From NCBI RefSeq assembly GCF_026340565.1, contig NZ_JAPEPB010000001.1:1-64000 (forward strand): a DNA stretch of 64,000 nucleotides, in the 5' to 3' direction. The position numbers and the translations under genes were made by a program. Each line of letters begins with the position of its first letter. Position 1 is the first letter of the stretch. Positions 26,387 to 35,405 of this stretch are shown here, piece by piece. Source of the stretch: Kitasatospora sp. NBC_01287. GTDB taxonomy: Bacteria; Actinomycetota; Actinomycetes; Streptomycetales; Streptomycetaceae. The notes under the pieces were generated by a model. That model did not search any database. It saw only the letters and a program-made list of their open reading frames with translations, and was not told the origin of the DNA.

Positions 26387-27096
26387 GGGTGTCTCCCGGT
26401 GGTCGTGGTCGGCTGTGCCTCTCCGGGATATCCGGCACTCCTGACAGCGGCCAAGCCCGTTCCGAGCCGCGCGCCGCACCCTCTCCAACTGCCCCTCTCC
26501 GGCCCCCGCCGCCACCCCCCAACCAGCAAGCGGCCGGCACCAGCCGGACGCGAGAAAAGGAGAAGCCCACCGCAGGTGCAACAACCCGAACCGACCAACC
26601 GACAACGCCACAACCACAAACCAAAACCAAAAGCAGAAAGACGGGAGAAGAGGGTTGTCAGAACGGGGGCGCGGCCCGGATTCGGGCCCTGAGCTGGGCT
26701 GATTCGCCCCTCGGGCTCGAAATGCCCGGTAGGGGCAGCGGAGGGGGAAACGGCAGGGGGAACGGAAGCGGCCCGGCAAACTCACCAGAGTCACCAAGGT
26801 ATTGGTGAATTTCCTTGATAGGCCGCCAAGGAAACTCACCAGGGCACCTTGATGGATATCCCAGCAGGTCAGAGACGTGCCGACCGGACCAACGGGGGCC
26901 CCGAGATGGGGACTGGTTGGCGGACGGGATTACGGACCGCATTTCGGACCGGTGAGGGGACCGGTTGTCTTGATGGCGAGAGTTATCAAATCGTTATGAA
27001 CGGACAGCATTGGTGGATAGAAATCCGGTGAGTTTCATGGGGTTCCATTCTCCGAGCACGGGAGATTCCCGTGCCTCGGAATGAGGGAGCACTTTC
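26387..27096. promoter_or_regulatory. divergent promoter region with two palindromes
   Basis: A 700-base gap between divergent replication-relaxation genes. TCACCAA-ggta-TTGGTGA (26791-26808) is a perfect 7-bp-arm palindrome, and TTTCCTTG/CAAGGAAA (26810-26817 and 26827-26834) follows at once. Both look like operators or iteron-like sites. An AT-rich patch at 26983-27000 (GTTATCAAATCGTTATG) is unusual for this DNA. No gene is seen; the open frames are low quality. Confidence 0.5.
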
Positions 27097-27943
27097 GTGC
27101 ACGGGGATCTGGAGACCGACCACGATGTCCTGGTGACGCTTCACCGCTTCACGCTCGCGACCGCCGAGCAGCTCCACCAGCTGCATGGCGGCGCCGCCCT
27201 CATCAAGCAGACGCAGAAGCGGCTGACCCGTCTGCAGGTCGAGGGCCTGACGGAGTTCGTGACCCTGCCGCAGGCCGGCCGGGCAAAGGCGTGGCACCTC
27301 ACGGCGGCCGGCTGCGCCGTCGCGGACACCTTCCCCGAGGCCCGCCGCCCCGCCGCCACCGGACACCGAGCAGTTCGCGGTCCGGCTCGGGCGCGAGCAC
27401 CTGCTCGACGTCGGCCGGATCCACGCGGCCTTCGTCGCCGACGCCCGCACCCGGGGCGAGGCGTGCGGACCGCTCGACCTCGTCCCCGCACCCCAGCTGT
27501 CCGCCGGCGCCGGGGTGTACCGGCCCGCCGCCGAACTCGCCTACACCGCCGGCACCGGCGACGACCGGCACCGGCTGCGCGCCTTCATCGAACGCCACCG
27601 CCCCGGCACCGGTGCCGAACAGACCGCGGCGCAGCTGGCGGCCTGCGCCCGGGTGTGGGAGCAGCCGGGCCCGGACGGTCGGGGTCGGGCGTGGGAGCGG
27701 CGCTGGCGCTCCTTCCCCCGGCTCCTGGTCGTCCTGGTCGGCACCGGCGCGGCCCAGGCGCGGTCAGTGGTGGCGGACCTGCGGCTGGCCGCCGAGGAGA
27801 ACCCGGCCGTCGCCGAGATGCTCACCGCCGTCCCGGCCGGCGCCGCCCGGATCGAGGACCTGGTCCAGCGCGGCCCGGCCGCGCCGATCTGGCACCCGCT
27901 CGGCACCCGGGGTGGGCGGCCGTGCGGGTGGACGAAGCTGTAG
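27097..27943 (+). pseudogene. replication-relaxation family protein, frameshifted
   Basis: GTG 27097 with GAGGGAG seven bases upstream. The first 85 codons give the family winged helix (DVLVTLHRFTLATAEQLHQL, then KAWHLTAAGC). Near 27340-27365, in a CCGCC-rich run, the sense moves to another frame (EQFAVRLGREHLLDVGRIHA), which continues to the stop at 27943 with LLVVLVGTGAAQARSV and PIWHPLGTRGG. One indel in the CCGCC run explains it, either a real mutation or a sequencing error in a homopolymeric stretch. The C-terminal zinc tail of its neighbour is absent. Its 3' end is duplicated at 29580-29707. Confidence 0.65.
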
Positions 27944-27980
27944 GCGGGAAGCGGGACCGGCGGGGACCGCCGGGCGGCGC

Positions 27981-29537
27981 CTACTGGGCCTGCCGACGAG
28001 CGCGGCTGGCCGAGGACCAGAGGTAGGAATTCCAGACGTCGTCCAAGATCGGGTTGCGGTCCGCGCTGTGATGGGCGAGGACCGCGTCGAGGCTCCACGT
28101 CGACTGCTCCGGGTCGGCGGCCCGTGCTAGGAGGAGAGTGGACGCCGAGGTGTCGGTGAGCATGACCAGGTACTCGATCTCCTGCGCGCTGGCGACGGTG
28201 ACGGGCAGAGCGGTGGTGGGCAGGCCGGGGGCAGGGAAGGGTGCGTTGGCGATAGGAAACGGCTCCAGAGTGACGACGATGCCGTGGCGAGGCCGGTCCT
28301 TCGGTACCGCTGCGAAGGCTGGGCGTCCGTTGGCGATCAGATCCTCGGTCCGGTTGATCTGCTCGTATGCCTTGCCGATCTTTCGGATGGTCTCCTCCAC
28401 ACCGAAGGCCAGGCCGAGGCGGGCATTCTCCGTCGGCATGCATGCCTTGACCTCGACAAGCAGGACGAGGTCGTCGAACACGACGATCCAGTCGACACTC
28501 TCCCTCTTCTGCTTCTTCCCCACCAGGTAGGTGATCTCCGGAAGCACGTCGGCATCCGCGAGCAGGCGCAGCTGACGGCCTACGTACTGTTCGAAGAGGT
28601 ACCCGGTCTCGATGCTGAAGCTCTGACCGTGGCTGGCAAAGCCCGTGAAATAGAGACCGGCCGGGCCGGCCTTGCGGTGGACGAGCTGCGGGACGGGACA
28701 CAGCAGCCAGGCGTCGCCGAATCCGGTGACAGCCGGGCGCGTCAGGAGCGGGTTGTGCGTGAAGCGGCGCAGCTGGGGGTGGGAGGCGCCGGGGGTCTTC
28801 GCTACGCGCTCGGCAATGTCGCGTTCAGCAGCTCTGAACGCGTCGGTGTCGGTGGCGAAGTGTCGTTCAACAGTGTTCAGCAGCGTGGTGCGGTCGATGA
28901 TGTCGTAGATATCGGCGGCCTGGGGGGCGTCCAGGTAGGAAGGATCGAAGCGGCCTTGCGAGTGCATCGCGACGGCCCACAGAGTCTGGGTGACGCCGAT
29001 GTAGTCGGTCAGGGTGCAGCCCAGCAGGTCCGTGTCCCAGCCCGAGACCAGCACCTGGGGCGTGCGGTGCTCGGGGAACGCGGTGTCGCGGAAGATCGCG
29101 CCGGTGCGGGCAAGGTTGGTGGCATCCGGGGCCTGCCAGACGAACTGCTCGCCGAAGCTGCGCATCAGGAAGTCCCGCAATCGCACACTCGGGTCACCAT
29201 CATCGTTGTGGAGGGTGAGGTCCTTCAGCTGCGAATACGCGCAGAGGATCTTCAGCAGGTCGGCTTCGGTGGCCTCGGCCCGGTGGAACTCGGTGCCGAA
29301 GGTGAGCGCGACGCGGGCGATGTCCGCCAGGGCCCACGGCGTGTACTTCCGGTACGGGCTCTGCAGCCAGGGGTGCTGCTGCCCAGGCTGGCCCCACCTG
29401 ACGGCCGCCGCGGCAACCAGCGGGAGCAGAGAACTCGGTCGGTGTCGGCGAGCACGCTGACGATACTCGTCATCCGCGACATGCCGGTTATATAGGTATG
29501 CAGCCACGCACTCATCGTCCTGCGGTAGTTGGGCCAC
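27981..29537 (-). CDS. PD-(D/E)xK-like nuclease-domain protein of unknown system (518 aa)
   Basis: GTG 29537. The first 300 residues have no recognised domain; they begin LPQDDECVAAYLYNRHVADD and contain helical repeats. Residues 340-370 carry a PD-(D/E)xK-type core: Asp349 in SVDWIVVF, then a hydrophobic strand and Glu362-Val-Lys364 in LLVEVKACMP, followed by a helix with EETIRKIGKAYEQI. That order suits a restriction-like endonuclease fold, with ...GYLFEQYVGRQL as the preceding helix. It lies between a replication-relaxation pseudogene and a duplicate of that gene's 3' end, so it looks inserted. A defence role is a guess from fold and context. Confidence 0.65.
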   Translation of the reverse strand: MAQLPQDDECVAAYLYNRHVADDEYRQRARRHRPSSLLPLVAAAAVRWGQPGQQHPWLQSPYRKYTPWALADIARVALTFGTEFHRAEATEADLLKILCAYSQLKDLTLHNDDGDPSVRLRDFLMRSFGEQFVWQAPDATNLARTGAIFRDTAFPEHRTPQVLVSGWDTDLLGCTLTDYIGVTQTLWAVAMHSQGRFDPSYLDAPQAADIYDIIDRTTLLNTVERHFATDTDAFRAAERDIAERVAKTPGASHPQLRRFTHNPLLTRPAVTGFGDAWLLCPVPQLVHRKAGPAGLYFTGFASHGQSFSIETGYLFEQYVGRQLRLLADADVLPEITYLVGKKQKRESVDWIVVFDDLVLLVEVKACMPTENARLGLAFGVEETIRKIGKAYEQINRTEDLIANGRPAFAAVPKDRPRHGIVVTLEPFPIANAPFPAPGLPTTALPVTVASAQEIEYLVMLTDTSASTLLLARAADPEQSTWSLDAVLAHHSADRNPILDDVWNSYLWSSASRARRQAQ

Positions 29538-29579
29538 CTGCCACCGGTTTTCGCGCGTCGGCCGCCAGCCTTCAGGGTG

Positions 29580-29707
29580 CGCTCGGCAGTGGCGGACCTG
29601 CGGCTAACTGCTAGCCGCCGGGGACCTGTGCAGCGCGGGCCGGCCGCGCCGATCTGGCACCCGCTCGGCGCCCGGGGCGGGCGGGCGTGCGGGTGGACCG
29701 AGCTGTA
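29580..29707 (+). pseudogene. duplicated 3' fragment of the replication-relaxation gene
   Basis: The nucleotides repeat two parts of the 27097-27943 gene. GCGGACCTGCGGCT matches 27775-27788, and the stretch from GCGCGGGCCGGCCGCGCC to the stop (GATCTGGCACCCGCTCGG) matches 27869-27943 with few changes. The segment between is lost. The copy flanks the other side of the 27981-29537 gene. Confidence 0.75.
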
Positions 29708-30220
29708 GGTCCGGGCCCGGCACGGCCTACTGTCCGGCCCGGTGCAGCCGGCCACCAGCGGGAGCGGAGGTGTGGCCGGTTGACCGGTGCGGTGGTGCTG
29801 GTCGTGCTGGTCGTGCATCCGGCGACCTGGCCCCCGTGCCTGCCCCGTCCTTCCTTCTCCACCCTCCTCCTCGCGCCGGTGGCGCCGCGAAGCGGGGCCG
29901 CCGGGCCACCGCGCAGCGGACAACCACCAACGCCGTCGGCACGCAGCATCAGGTTGCCGGGATCTTCTCCCCGCTCCTGCTCTGCGCGCCTACTCCCCTC
30001 CTCTTCCTGTCCGGCGACGCTCCAGCGCATGGACTTCTCCCGGCCACCGCCGAAGTGCCCAGGCAGAAGTAGTCGGCGTCCGCCGGCCTATGGACAATGC
30101 GCTCTGAGCTGCGGAAGCACTGTGATCCCCGGAGGGGCTGAGGCAACCCCGAGTAGCAAGCCCAGCAGCAAGCGCAGAGGCAACCGCGCACGGGGCGCTT
30201 GCTCGGCCGGCCAGTGGCAT
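29708..30220. other. intergenic region without a supported gene
   Basis: Short open frames on both strands have poor codon quality and no motifs. Nothing recognisable apart from the GGCAT target duplication (30216-30220) at the edge of the next element. Confidence 0.5.
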
Positions 30221-30320
30221 TGTGCCGGGACATGTTAGTTGTCACGCGGACAGGTTTGTTGTCACCGCGGGGAAGCGCTCGTGCTGCGGCAGTGTGGGAC
30301 CCCCTGGCTAGGCTTCGCGC

Positions 30321-30809
30321 ATGCCGAGCCAGTACCACCTGCCAGGGTCCACCGAGGATCGCCTGTTGGTCATCGACCGCCTGAGTGCGTTGCCGTTCCC
30401 CCGAGTAGAGGAGAGGCCGGGGAAGGAGAGTAGTTGGGGCGGCCCTGGATATCACCTTGCCGTGCTTCAAGAGAGCCAGGACTTCTGGGAGAACCGCAGC
30501 GAGGAGATCGTCGAGGCGGCGGAGCAAGAGATCGAAACCGATCTCGCGACGCTGACTGCTGTTCTGACCGGCCGCTGGGGTGAACCCGAGTCCGTCGATC
30601 TGTGGCCGTTTCTCGGGTTCGACAACCCCGACCCCGACTTCGTGGCGCCCGAGCCGTTGGGATTCCTGTGCGGAGTCGCGGGCGATATGCGAGTTTGGCG
30701 GCTGCGGTCGTCCGGCCGCTGGGTCGCATTGGTCATCGGTCAGGCCGATCCCGAGTGGCCTTTCCAACTGCTCGCCGCTGTAGGTGAGGCTTCCTCTCTT
30801 CCGGAATGA
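30321..30809 (+). CDS. hypothetical cargo protein of the Tn7-like element (162 aa)
   Basis: Acidic protein from ATG 30321, with no clear ribosome site. It contains YHLAVLQESQDFWENRSEE and a long Glu-rich helix around residues 60-85, then a beta-rich C-terminal half (LWPFLGFDNPDPDF; VWRLRSSGRWVALVIGQ), and resembles immunity or small regulatory proteins of streptomycetes in composition only. It is the only gene in the element not linked to transposition. No family assigned. Confidence 0.65.
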   Translation: MPSQYHLPGSTEDRLLVIDRLSALPFPRVEERPGKESSWGGPGYHLAVLQESQDFWENRSEEIVEAAEQEIETDLATLTAVLTGRWGEPESVDLWPFLGFDNPDPDFVAPEPLGFLCGVAGDMRVWRLRSSGRWVALVIGQADPEWPFQLLAAVGEASSLPE

Positions 30810-30846
30810 CTGCCGCACGGCCTCGAACCTACCTGGCCGAGTTCGG

Positions 30847-31609
30847 TCACGACTGCCTTGCTCGGGCAAGGTCGGCGTCGTGCCGCTCGATGATCTCTTC
30901 GTGGGTGGCCTGGCCGCCGAGTGCTTGGCGGTGGCCTCCCAGGACCACTTGGAGGGGGAAGGAGGTGCCGACTTGTCGGCGGAGGGGGTAGCTGACGGCG
31001 TGGTTGATGGCCGCGGCTTCGTCGACGAGCGGCTGGAGGTAGGTTGCGGCATCGACTTCGTCTCGGGCCTGGAGGAACTTGTCGGCGGGCGATCGTGAGG
31101 ATGGCCGCGGTGGTCAGGGAGTCGTCTGGCGGGACGGTGAAGATCCGGGCTCGGCTTCGTGGGGCCTCTCGGAGTTCCAGGAACTGCTCATGGCGGCGGC
31201 CGGCCTCCCGGTCGATGACCTTGGCGAGGGCCTGGCTCGGTGTGTGCGGGCGGGCCTCCGGCCAGGACATCAAGATCATGGCAGCGACAGCCTTCAGGTC
31301 CATGAAGTACTGAGCGGTGGGGACGAGCCAGCCGACGCTTCCGACCTGCTCAGGTCCTTCCGGTGCGAGGAGGGAGAGAAGTCGCTCTTGCAGGCTGATC
31401 AGCGCTTTTCGTGATCGGGAATCGGCCGGCAGCGCGTCACTGTCCGGGGCCGCCTTGGTGAGGTCAGCGCCGCAGGCCGGTCGGTTGCCACGGAGGTTGA
31501 CGACAGGTCCGGAGCCCGGGCGTTGGGTGGGATGCAGTGTCTCGTCACGGGGTCGGGCCAGCAGCGTCTGCCAGTTCGCTGCGTGCAGCAGTTCTCCGCA
31601 GACGTGGCA
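30847..31609 (-). pseudogene. TniQ-like remnant, N-terminus deleted and frameshifted
   Basis: Reading from 31609: CHVCGELLHAANW (zinc knuckle), then VGWLVPTAQYFMDLKAVAAM and ILMSWPEARPHTP, matching the C-terminal helical part of TniQ proteins. At about 31080 the sense shifts by one base to DKFLQARDEVDAATYLQPLV, continuing through HAVSYPLRRQVGTSFPL to the stop at 30847. The N-terminal TniQ domain is missing because the frame is spliced onto the tnsA-like gene by a deletion at about 31610. Confidence 0.6.
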
Positions 31610-32382
31610 TTGGCGAGTTGGGCGCGGGCGACGGGTGGGAACGGCGTGGTCTCGGCGAGCTCACCGAACGTCAGGCCCTGACTTGCTGACGCGAGTAGAG
31701 CCGACCGCAGGCCGAGCGGGTCGGACAGCGGGCGGCGCTGGGAGGAGAAGGCATCCAGAGCGGCGAGAGCGTGCTCCCGCCAACGGGCTGCGACCGTGTA
31801 GTGCCACCCGCAAGCGAGGGCGACCTTGGCCGCCGCGGCGAACGACTCCCGGTCTTCGTCCTTGATCAGCCGCTCGGGGCGGACATCGATCAGCCAGACG
31901 CCGGAGCGGGTCACCGCGAGGTAGTCCGGGATGTGGCTCCGTCGTCTGCCCGACGCGCCGAACCAGAACTTGATCGGCTGCGACACAACATCGAGCAGGC
32001 CGGCCGCGAAGTCCAGAACGAGCAGCACCCGGGCTTCCTCCAGGCTCTCCGTGCCGTGGTGGCGGCCAGTGCTCACCAGGAACTGCATGCCGGGACGGTG
32101 CCGTTGGGCCCGCTGCCAGGAGAACCAGCGCATCGGGTCGCTGTCGACGACCGGGAGCCGGGCGAGGTCCTGCACCGTGCTCGAGGTCTCGTTGCCTCCG
32201 GCCCGCCAGGTGGCCGTCCAGCGCCGAGTCCAGCCCTCCTCCAGGTCCAGGCCCTCACGCCCGGACGCCACCGCAACCGGGACCAGAAGGTCCTGCCACC
32301 CGCAGTCGTGGGACCACAAAGGCGGGCCGACCTGCGTCGTACCGAGCCGCGTATGCCCACGCGCGAGCCGTCTCTCGTCCAT
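31399..32382 (-). CDS. TnsA-like heteromeric transposase endonuclease subunit
   Basis: ATG 32382 is used; a TTG at 32436 lies inside the transposon tip. TnsA signature: a helix with ESLEEARVLLVLDF, then DVVSQPIKFWF, SHIPDYL with the PD aspartate, and VWLIDVRPERL, where the usual K is R. This enzyme cleaves the 5' ends of Tn7-type elements. The family part ends near FGELAETTPFPPVARAQL (about 31610). Beyond that the frame reads out of phase through the TniQ remnant, giving a junk C-terminus. Confidence 0.7.
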   Translation of the reverse strand: MDERRLARGHTRLGTTQVGPPLWSHDCGWQDLLVPVAVASGREGLDLEEGWTRRWTATWRAGGNETSSTVQDLARLPVVDSDPMRWFSWQRAQRHRPGMQFLVSTGRHHGTESLEEARVLLVLDFAAGLLDVVSQPIKFWFGASGRRRSHIPDYLAVTRSGVWLIDVRPERLIKDEDRESFAAAAKVALACGWHYTVAARWREHALAALDAFSSQRRPLSDPLGLRSALLASASQGLTFGELAETTPFPPVARAQLANATSAENCCTQRTGRRCWPDPVTRHCIPPNARAPDLSSTSVATDRPAALTSPRRPRTVTRCRPIPDHEKR

Positions 32383-32471
32383 AGCCACCAGGAAACCGAC
32401 CGCCGACCGCAGGCCACGCTCTACGACTGGTGACAACTAGCGTGTCTCGTCACAGGCATGCGGTCGGGGCG

Positions 32472-33005
32472 TCAGCGCCACTGGTAGGAGGCGCCGGTCA
32501 TCGCCGGGAGCAGCAGCGGTCGGTTGGTGGTGGTGTCGGGTCGGAGGGCTTGGTCGAGGGCGGGGCCGATGGCCGGGTAGAGGTGGAGGCAGGCTGCTGC
32601 GGCTGCGGGTACCCAGACCACCGGTGGCTGGTGGGGGTCGTCTTGCTCGGTGGCGGCGACGGCGAGGTGGAAGCCGGTCGGCAGGTGGGCGGTGAAGACC
32701 AGGTGCCGGCGGCGGAACGGCGCGCTCTCGCCGGGGCGGAGCGTCTCCTGGTCCTGGGTGAAGCGCAGCACCGGGGGCGCGGGCAGGGTGGCGGTGTCGA
32801 AGCCGAGCTCTTCGAGCAGTTCCCGGCGCAGCGCCGTCGGCGGGTCCTCGCCGGGCTCGATCAGGCCGCCGGGCAGGGAGAGCTGAAGGCCGGCCGGGCG
32901 CTGGCGGCGGATCAGGCAGATGCGGCCGTCGTGGACCAGGACCGCGCACACCCGCACGCGGACCGGCCCGGTGCCCGTGCCGGTGACCGCCGTGGCCGAG
33001 GTCAC
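32472..33005 (-). CDS. NUDIX hydrolase
   Basis: 177 aa. The GTG overlaps the stop of the upstream gene (GTGA), so the two are coupled. The Nudix box is complete: GGLIEPGEDPPTALRRELLEELGF. The barrel strands before it read VCAVLVHDGRICLIRR. The enzyme would hydrolyse a nucleoside-diphosphate-linked substrate that cannot be predicted. It follows a DUF402 protein, itself a phosphatase-like family, so both may act on nucleotides. It lies just outside the Tn7-like element. Confidence 0.85.
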   Translation of the reverse strand: MTSATAVTGTGTGPVRVRVCAVLVHDGRICLIRRQRPAGLQLSLPGGLIEPGEDPPTALRRELLEELGFDTATLPAPPVLRFTQDQETLRPGESAPFRRRHLVFTAHLPTGFHLAVAATEQDDPHQPPVVWVPAAAAACLHLYPAIGPALDQALRPDTTTNRPLLLPAMTGASYQWR

Positions 33006-33685
33006 CGGTCTGCGGCCGGTTCGTCGGCGCTGGCGTTGGTGCTGACGGGCAGGGTCGGCAGCGGCCACGCGGGGTCCGGTGCCCAGGCGGGCCAGCCCGC
33101 GGCAAGCGGGCCGGTGCGGTCGTCGAGCATGGTGATCGCCCGCCCGCGGGCCCGCTCAACCTGGCGGTGCAGGTGGTCGTCGATCAGGCCGAGACGGCGC
33201 AGCTGGGCGTACTCCGCGTGGTCCTTCCATCGGTGGCTCGACAGGTCGGGAGCGATGACCAGGTCGAGGGCGAGGTCCATGGTGTCGATGCCGATGCCGG
33301 GGCGGCGCGTGTACGGCTTCTCGAAGTTCACGTACCAATGCAGCGGGTCGCCGGTGGCGGCGTCCTGGAAGCAGTGCACGGAGAACCACTCGCCGGCCAG
33401 GAAGTACGAGAGCAGTGCGGTGCCGGTCCAGCGGTAGCGGCCAAGGGTCCAGGTGCCGGCTGCCAGGTCGTCCAGGCCCTGCTTGCGGGTGACGTCGTCT
33501 CCCGTGCGCGTCGCGGTGATCCAGGTCGTCGGGGCCATGCTCTCGATCCCCGGCCAGTAGGCCAGCGTCAGCACGTGGCCGGTGTCGTCGATCACCCGCT
33601 GCGGCATCGCGGTCCACACCCGGTCGGCGTGGACGTCGCGACGGATCGCGGTGGTACCGGGCTGGAACAGCTTGGAGTCGGTCAC
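33002..33685 (-). CDS. DUF402 domain protein (nucleoside-phosphatase-like)
   Basis: 227 aa from GTG 33685. The hallmark segment is WYVNFEKPYTRRPGIGIDTM followed by LALDLVIAPDLSSHRWKD, with the conserved Asp residues and W-K-D-x-x-EY of DUF402. Relatives hydrolyse nucleoside di- and triphosphates. A 10-bp-stem hairpin sits 10-33 bases upstream of the start. Confidence 0.85.
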   Translation of the reverse strand: MTDSKLFQPGTTAIRRDVHADRVWTAMPQRVIDDTGHVLTLAYWPGIESMAPTTWITATRTGDDVTRKQGLDDLAAGTWTLGRYRWTGTALLSYFLAGEWFSVHCFQDAATGDPLHWYVNFEKPYTRRPGIGIDTMDLALDLVIAPDLSSHRWKDHAEYAQLRRLGLIDDHLHRQVERARGRAITMLDDRTGPLAAGWPAWAPDPAWPLPTLPVSTNASADEPAADR

Positions 33686-33694
33686 GGGGGCAGT

Positions 33695-33718
33695 CTTCCC
33701 GGCCCCGGGGCCGGGAAG
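33695..33718 (-). promoter_or_regulatory. leader hairpin of the DUF402-NUDIX operon
   Basis: CTTCCCGGCC (33695-33704) pairs perfectly with 33709-33718 around CCGG. It is close enough to the GTG at 33685 to affect initiation, or it may be an operator. Confidence 0.4.
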
Positions 33719-33814
33719 CCCGCTCGAAGGCGTGACGACGCCTCAGGACCCCGGGAGGCCGTAGCGGCCGGCCCGCTGGCGGTTCCCCCCGCACCACACG
33801 GGAACACGCCGGGC

Positions 33815-34438
33815 ATGGATGGGCACCAGGAACAGGCCGGCCCGGTCGACCAGGCGTGGGCCCGGGAGCTGACCGAGCAGCTGCGCACGGCGATCGAGGA
33901 CGTCCGGGCCGCCGTCCTGGTCCTGGCCCGCCGGGTCCGCGCCGCGCACCAGGCCCGGGTGTGGACCGGGCTCGGCCACCCGTCGTGGTCGGCGTACGCG
34001 CTCGCGGAATTCGGAATCGGCCGCTCGACGGCGTATCGGCTGCTCGACCTGGCGGCCGCCGCCGAGGCGATCGAGGACACCGTGCGGGCCGAGCTCGGGG
34101 TGTCCCACGCGTGGGACAGCACCGACCGGGTCCTGCCGGTGCGCGCGGTCGTCGACATCAAGGGCCGGCTCGGCGAGCTGACCGCGCTGATCGCCGAACG
34201 CCTCACCGACGCCCAGGCCGAGGCCGGCACCGCGCCGGACGCCGCGGTGGTCGGCGAGATCGTCGCCCAGGCCATCGCCGACGTCCGCGCCCGCCCCGAC
34301 GCCCCCGCCGCCGAGCTGGCGATGAGAAATGCGGGCTCGTCTATGAATCCACCGCAGCTCAGAACGCCCGATCTGGAGGACCGCCCGCTCGCCAGCTACG
34401 CGACCGAGGTCTCCGGCACCTGCGGCACCACGTTCTGA
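33815..34438 (+). CDS. HTH-containing hypothetical protein, 3' end cut by an insertion
   Basis: 207 aa from ATG 33815. It has an N-terminal helix (ARELTEQLRTAIEDVRAAVL), then a helix-turn-helix-like WSAYALAEFGIGRSTAYRLLDL (residues about 63-85), then a long helical region (IAERLTDAQAEAG...). The stop codon falls at the edge of the IS5-like element (CTGAGAGGG tip), so the native C-terminus is probably lost. Such proteins accompany plasmid or integrative-element replication genes. Family uncertain. Confidence 0.6.
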   Translation: MDGHQEQAGPVDQAWARELTEQLRTAIEDVRAAVLVLARRVRAAHQARVWTGLGHPSWSAYALAEFGIGRSTAYRLLDLAAAAEAIEDTVRAELGVSHAWDSTDRVLPVRAVVDIKGRLGELTALIAERLTDAQAEAGTAPDAAVVGEIVAQAIADVRARPDAPAAELAMRNAGSSMNPPQLRTPDLEDRPLASYATEVSGTCGTTF

Positions 34439-34541
34439 GAGGGCGTTATGTGGGTGTTCTATGCGATTCATCCCTGCTGCGGTGAAGTAGCTTCTGTGCC
34501 AAGGGGGTTGACGTCTGGTCGGGTTGCGCTGAAGTAGGAGT

Positions 34542-35392
34542 ATGGGTGAGCGTCTTCGGTATCCGAGCGATCTGTCGGACGAGCGGTGGGAGCTGATCCG
34601 GCCGGTGCTGACGGCCTGGAAGGGCATGCATCCGTCGGTCAGCGGCCATCAGGGCAGGTACGACCTGCGGGAGGTCGTGAACGCGATCTTGTATCAGGCC
34701 CGGACCGGCTGCCAGTGGCGCTACCTCCCGCATGACCTGCCGCCCTACGGCGCGGTGTACTACTACTTCGCCAAGTGGCGCGACGACGGCACTACCCAGA
34801 CCGTCCACGACCTGCTGCGCTGGCAGGTACGCGAGAAGGCCGGACGGGCTGAGACGCCACTGCGGTCGTTCTGGACTCGCAGACGGTGCGCGCCTCGCTC
34901 AACGCCCCGGCCGCCACGACCGGGCTGGACGCGGGAAAGAGGAGCCCGGGGCGCAAGCGCGGGATCGCCACCGACGTGCTCGGCCTGCTGATCGCGGTCC
35001 TGGTGACGGCCGCGAACGTACACGACAACGCCATCGGCATCACGCTGCTGGACAAGGTCGCCGCCCACAACCCGAGCGTGACCAAGGCCTGGGTGGACGC
35101 CGGCTTCAAGAACGCGGTGGCCACACACGGCACCGCGTTGGGCATCGACGTCGAGGTCGGCCAGCGCGATCCCGGCGTGAAGGGGTTCACCCCGGTGCCC
35201 AAACGCTGGGTGGTCGAGCAGACCTGGGGCACGCTGATGCTGCACCGGCGCCTGGCACGCGACGACGAGACGCTTCCGGCCAGTGCGGAGTCGATGATCT
35301 ATTGGTCGATGAGCGACAACATGACCCGCAGACTGACCGACACCACGACACCGACCTGGCGCGATCCACCACGCGAGAGCGGCAACGCATAG
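34542..35392 (+). pseudogene. IS5-family transposase, in two frames
   Basis: The first part starts [20 protein letters not shown] and reads to about 34858 (HDLLRWQVREKAGRAE). The second continues in the -1 frame with VVLDSQTVRASLN, KRGIATDVLGLLIAVLVTAA, TKAWVDAGFKN and KRWVVEQTWGTLMLHRRL, holding the DDE residues. A missing base in GAG(G)ACGCC near 34858 would explain it as a mutation. Related IS elements also use -1 frameshifting, so the shift could be programmed. Confidence 0.8.
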
Positions 35393-35405
35393 CAGGAGGC
35401 ACACG

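Larger units (their letters stand above)
30221..32454. mobile_element. decayed Tn7-like transposon (2,234 bp) with 5-bp target duplication
   Basis: The tips 30221-30245 and 32430-32454 are inverted repeats (21 of 25 match; both start TGTG and end TAGTTGTCAC). GGCAT stands immediately outside both (30216-30220 and 32455-32459), the 5-bp duplication expected of Tn7/Tn5053 types. The left end holds a second tandem site at 30248-30268 (GGACA, then GTTGTCACCGC) like the first. Contents: an unknown cargo gene, a TniQ remnant and a TnsA-like gene. TnsB and TnsC are gone, so it could move only in trans. Confidence 0.8.
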
